DNA of 64,000 nt from assembly GCF_019710745.1 (NCBI RefSeq), contig NZ_JAHKJW010000001.1, forward strand, positions 1 through 64,000. Reading direction: 5' to 3'. The stretch is from Streptomyces beigongshangae. GTDB lineage: Bacteria; Actinomycetota; Actinomycetes; Streptomycetales; Streptomycetaceae. The notes under the pieces are model-generated. The model did not search any database. It was not told where the DNA came from and saw only the letters and a program-made list of their open reading frames with translations. Positions 61,109 through 64,000 of the stretch are shown piece by piece. Every line of letters starts with the position of its first letter. Positions within the stretch are counted from its first letter, which is position 1. The position numbers and the translations under genes are program-made.

Positions 61109-61999
61109 TCAGCGGCCCAGGACGGAGCCGAAGTTCGTGCCCGAGCCCAGGAACATCCCCGTGGCGATGAGGATCATCGTGGCCGGGAGCATGAAGACCA
61201 GGGTGACCATCGTCGCCTTGGGGATCGTCTTCGCCGCCCGGCGGCGGGAGTTCTGGGCGTCGGTGCGGCGCATGTCCGTGGCCAGCTGGATCAGGGTGTC
61301 CGCGATCGGGGAGCCCAGTTCCTCGCCCTGCTGGAGTGCCGAGACGAACTGGGCGACCTGCTCGGAGGAGTTGCGCCTGCGCAGTTCGTCGAATGCCTGG
61401 CGGCGGCTGACACCCATGTCCATCTGCCGGAGGGTTATGCGCAGCTCGTCCGCCCACGGGCCCGCGTAGTGGTCGGCGACGCGCTCCAGGGCCTGGCGGA
61501 AGCCGAGGCCCGCCGACACCACGACCGCCAGGACGTCCAGGAAGTCGGGGAGGGTGCGGTCGATGACCTCCTTGCGTTCACGGATCGCCTGCCAGATCAG
61601 CGCGTCGGCGGCCAGCAGGCCGAACGCCAGGGCCAGGAGGGCGAGCAGGAGCCGGCCGTTGTTGAGGAAGATCAGGAAGAGCATGGCGCCGAAGACGCCG
61701 TACACCGCCCGGCGGGCCGCGTAGCGGTTCAGGGTCAGGCCGCCGGGATTGCCCGCCATGTCGATGCGGCGGCGTTTGGCGTCCACGCGGCGCGGGCCCA
61801 TCAGGCGCAGCACGAGCGGGGCGAAGCGCATGCCGAGGCGGTCGACGGCCGAGTCCGCCTTCGAGACGCGGCTCCCGCCGACCTCCAGGGCGAGGGCCAG
61901 GTCGCTGGGGAGCCTGGCTTCCGCCCGGTACATGCGCAGCCCGAGGAGGAAGCCCCCGACGGCCAGCCCCATCAGCGTGGCGAGCAGCAGAGCCGGCAC
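61109..61999 (-). CDS. TadC-type type II secretion F-domain protein
   Basis: Inner-membrane platform protein of 296 residues. It has an N-terminal helix (about 5-25), a central pair (about 95-135), the T2SSF domain ('LPDFLDVLAVVVSAGLGFRQALERVA', 'ELRITLRQMDMGVSRRQAFDEL' and 'QFVSALQQGEELGSPIADTL') and a last helix 'MVTLVFMLPATMILIATGMF'. TadB and TadC together anchor the pilus motor. The GTG at 61999 is 31 bases after the tadB stop. Its stop is one base from the kinase start. Confidence 0.92.
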   Translation of the reverse strand: MPALLLATLMGLAVGGFLLGLRMYRAEARLPSDLALALEVGGSRVSKADSAVDRLGMRFAPLVLRLMGPRRVDAKRRRIDMAGNPGGLTLNRYAARRAVYGVFGAMLFLIFLNNGRLLLALLALAFGLLAADALIWQAIRERKEVIDRTLPDFLDVLAVVVSAGLGFRQALERVADHYAGPWADELRITLRQMDMGVSRRQAFDELRRRNSSEQVAQFVSALQQGEELGSPIADTLIQLATDMRRTDAQNSRRRAAKTIPKATMVTLVFMLPATMILIATGMFLGSGTNFGSVLGR

Positions 62000-62030
62000 C
62001 GTGATCCCCTCCTCGTGTCCTTGCGCGTAC

Positions 62031-62969
62031 TCATACTTCGATCTTGCCCAGGCGGCGGATGACGAAGAAGCCGATCGTGTAGAGCCCCATGGAGATCAGC
62101 ACCAGGGTCTGGCCCAGCGGGGAGCCGGTCACCTTGGCCAGGGCCCCCTCGTTCGACGAGTTGATGAGGAGGAGGGAGCCCAGGCCGAGGAGGGGCACGG
62201 TGAAGGCCGTCGCGTTGACCTCGGACAGCATGGTGCGGACCTCGCGGCGGGTCTCCTTGCGGTCCTCCAGGGTCTGGGTGAGGTTGCGCAGCGAGTTGAC
62301 GACCGTGCCGCCCGCCTTGTTGGACAGGACCAGGGTGGTGACGAGGACGACGAGTTCGCGCGAGGGGAGCCGTTCGGCCAGCTCGCCCAGGGCGTCGTCC
62401 ACCGAACGGCCCAGGGTCAGCTGGTCGGCCACCCGGGCCAGCTCCTCGCCCGCCGGGGCCTCCAGCTCCTCCGCGGCCATCGCCAGCGCGGTGCGCAGGG
62501 CGAGGCCCGCCGCCGCCGCGTTGGCCAGCAGGCGTGCCACGTCCGGCAGCTGGTTGATGAACGCCTCGATGCGCTTCTGCCGCTGCCAGTTGAGGAAGAT
62601 CGCCGCGCTCCAGACTCCGATCAGGCCCGCGATGGGGCCGAAGAACGGGGCCAGGGCGGCGGCCGCGATCAGCCAGAGGGCCACGGCCACGGCGGTGACG
62701 TAGGTGAAGAACTCCCCCGCCGTCACGTCGAGACCCGTCGCCGACAGGCGCAGCTGGATGCCGCGGCCCAGCCGGGTGCGGCGCAGCCTGCGGTCCACGG
62801 CGGCGAAGCGGCGGGCGCGGCCGGCCGCGGTGCGCAGGGGGCCGCCGGAGAGGCGGTCGACGAGGGCCTGGCGCTGGGCGCGGCCGGACGCGTACGTGTG
62901 CACGCCCGCGACGGCGAGCGTGCCGCACAGGAGGGTGGCGCCGAGGGCGAGCGGGATTCCGTTGTTCAC
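62031..62969 (-). CDS. TadB-type type II secretion F-domain protein
   Basis: Second platform protein of the pilus machine, 312 residues, with helices near 5-25, 90-125 and 265-300 and the T2SSF domain in between ('INQLPDVARLLANAAAAGLALRTALAMAAEEL', 'LTLGRSVDDALGELAERLPS', 'LNKAGGTVVNSL'-like 'LVLSNKAGGTVVNSLRNLTQTL'). TadB couples the cytoplasmic ATPase to the membrane. Gene order tadA-tadB-tadC is standard. Confidence 0.92.
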   Translation of the reverse strand: MNNGIPLALGATLLCGTLAVAGVHTYASGRAQRQALVDRLSGGPLRTAAGRARRFAAVDRRLRRTRLGRGIQLRLSATGLDVTAGEFFTYVTAVAVALWLIAAAALAPFFGPIAGLIGVWSAAIFLNWQRQKRIEAFINQLPDVARLLANAAAAGLALRTALAMAAEELEAPAGEELARVADQLTLGRSVDDALGELAERLPSRELVVLVTTLVLSNKAGGTVVNSLRNLTQTLEDRKETRREVRTMLSEVNATAFTVPLLGLGSLLLINSSNEGALAKVTGSPLGQTLVLISMGLYTIGFFVIRRLGKIEV

Positions 62970-63060
62970 GGCTCGCTCCTCCCGCCCGTGTCCCTCATGC
63001 TTCCCGTACTCCTCAGGTCGCTTGCGGCCTGCCCCGTGGGGGCGAAGGCTCCGGTGGGTG

Positions 63061-64000
63061 TCATCCGATGGCCTGCCTGGTGTTCAGGACGTCGATCGCC
63101 TCGGCCACCCCGAAGGCGGGCGGCAGCGGCTCGTTGGCGACGTACAGCTTCTCCGCGACCGCGCGGGGCACCGGCAGGTGTTCGAAGCGGCCGTGGACGA
63201 CCCGGTCGGGGCCGGTGGGTCGCGGGACGAAGCGGGTGACGGGCACGATGCGGAACGGTTCGCGGCCGTGCGAGACCAGCAGGGCGATCTCGGTGACCTT
63301 GCGGGAGCCGTCGGCGTGCCGGGTGAGCTGGACGACGACGTCGACCGCGGAGTTGATCTGGTCCCTGAGCGCCTCGAAGGGGATCTGCACCTCGGACATC
63401 GAGCCGAGGGTCTGGAGCCGCATCAGGGCGTCCTCGGCGGAGTTGGAGTGGACGGTGGCGAGGGAGCCGTCGTGGCCCGTCGACATGGCCTGGAGCATGT
63501 CGAGGGTCTCGCCGCCGCGGACCTCGCCGACGATGATGCGGTCGGGGCGCATGCGCAGGGAGTTGCGGACCAGGTCGCGGATGGTGATCTGGCCCTTGCC
63601 CTCCACGTTCGGGGGGCGGGACTCCAGGCGGATCACGTGCTCCTGCTGGAGCTGGAGTTCCGCGGAGTCCTCGATGGTGATGATGCGCTCGTGGGAGGGG
63701 ACGAGCCCGGAGAGCGCGTTGAGGAGCGTGGTCTTCCCCGAGCCCGTGCCGCCGCTGACGACGACGTTGAAGCGGGCGCGGACGAACGCCGCCAGCAGCA
63801 TCAGCATCTGCTCGTCGAGGGAGCCGAGGCCGATCAGTTCCGGGAGGGTGTAGGCGCGCGGGAAGCGGCGGATCGTGAGGGTCGGGCCGGTGAGGGCGAG
63901 CGGCGGGATGATGACGTTGACGCGCTCCCCGGTGGGCAGGCGGGCGTCGACCATCGGGTTCGACTCGTCCACGCGGCGGTTGACGGTGGAGACGATGCGC
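63061..64000 (-). CDS. TadA/CpaF-type pilus ATPase (N-terminus beyond right edge)
   Basis: Secretion ATPase that powers Tad pilus assembly; only the C-terminal 310 or so residues are in the window and the frame is open to the edge. 'VDARLPTGERVNVIIPPLAL' is followed by Walker A 'VVSGGTGSGKTTLLNAL', the Asp box 'RIITIEDSAELQLQQEHVIRL', Walker B 'RPDRIIVGEVRGGETLDMLQ' and His box 'STGHDGSLATVHSNS'. It is the first visible gene of the Tad locus; upstream Tad genes (tadZ or a prepilin peptidase) would lie to the right. Confidence 0.95.
   Translation of the reverse strand, partial: RIVSTVNRRVDESNPMVDARLPTGERVNVIIPPLALTGPTLTIRRFPRAYTLPELIGLGSLDEQMLMLLAAFVRARFNVVVSGGTGSGKTTLLNALSGLVPSHERIITIEDSAELQLQQEHVIRLESRPPNVEGKGQITIRDLVRNSLRMRPDRIIVGEVRGGETLDMLQAMSTGHDGSLATVHSNSAEDALMRLQTLGSMSEVQIPFEALRDQINSAVDVVVQLTRHADGSRKVTEIALLVSHGREPFRIVPVTRFVPRPTGPDRVVHGRFEHLPVPRAVAEKLYVANEPLPPAFGVAEAIDVLNTRQAIG

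Overview
The window is chromosomal DNA from a high-GC actinomycete, almost certainly a Streptomyces. Third codon positions are nearly all G or C, GTG starts and strong GGAGG-type ribosome sites are common, and neighbouring genes often overlap by 1-4 bases. The content is typical of the genus: a WhiB-family regulator, SpoIIE-type phosphatases fused to HATPase (RsbW-like) domains, DUF1707, DUF4245, a PIN-PhoH protein, polyphosphate glucokinase and a class II fructose bisphosphatase. From memory, the order ychF, ppgK, ispH, xseA/xseB, glpX, wbl, fumarases, PBP, ahpC/ahpD resembles the S. coelicolor core chromosome; no alignment was run.

Left third (1-19 kb). A lipoprotein ABC solute-binding protein runs off the left edge and is divergent from a small hypothetical gene and a three-gene succinate dehydrogenase/fumarate reductase operon (cytochrome b, flavoprotein, iron-sulfur protein). 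Then come a PAS-PAS-GAF-SpoIIE-HATPase phosphatase, a free HATPase protein, a Nudix hydrolase, a small SPOR-like protein, a GntR/UTRA regulator, a membrane protein with a probable septum-formation-type domain, a secreted subtilisin with a P-domain, a threonine-synthase-like PLP enzyme and an SNF2 helicase. At 18.5-19.1 kb lie the remains of a CPBP protease gene and a VapBC-like toxin-antitoxin pair.

Middle (19-45 kb). YchF, a DUF6542-like membrane protein, polyphosphate glucokinase, IspH, an APC permease, exonuclease VII (xseA-xseB), a RutE-like nitroreductase, a DUF4245 protein, GlpX, a WhiB-like protein, a DUF1707/LiaF-like protein, class I and class II fumarases, a DUF402 protein, a second SpoIIE-HATPase phosphatase, a bifunctional penicillin-binding protein, an SPFH protein coupled to a small RHH-like protein, and a PadR-ABC-FtsX operon behind a large inverted repeat. 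Two fumarases and two SpoIIE-HATPase proteins sit in one window.

Right third (44-64 kb). An ahpC gene reduced to 59 codons by two apparent in-frame deletions precedes an intact ahpD. A short three-gene cassette of lower GC and unknown function follows. Then AI-2E-type permease, SLT-domain cell-wall protein with a structured leader, PIN-PhoH, cis-prenyltransferase, a repeat-rich intergenic region containing a strong intrinsic terminator on the minus strand, HxlR and NmtR-like regulators, a methyltransferase, a GNAT acetyltransferase and an F420-type LLM oxidoreductase. The end of the window is a Tad/Flp pilus locus on the minus strand: TadA ATPase (cut by the right edge), TadB, TadC, sensor kinase, response regulator, Flp-type pilin, TadE/G-like protein, lipoprotein and OmpA-like protein. 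The kinase and regulator are placed inside the pilus gene set and probably control it.

Coordinates of short motifs were counted by hand and may be off by one base. No database search was possible, so family names rest on motif recognition.
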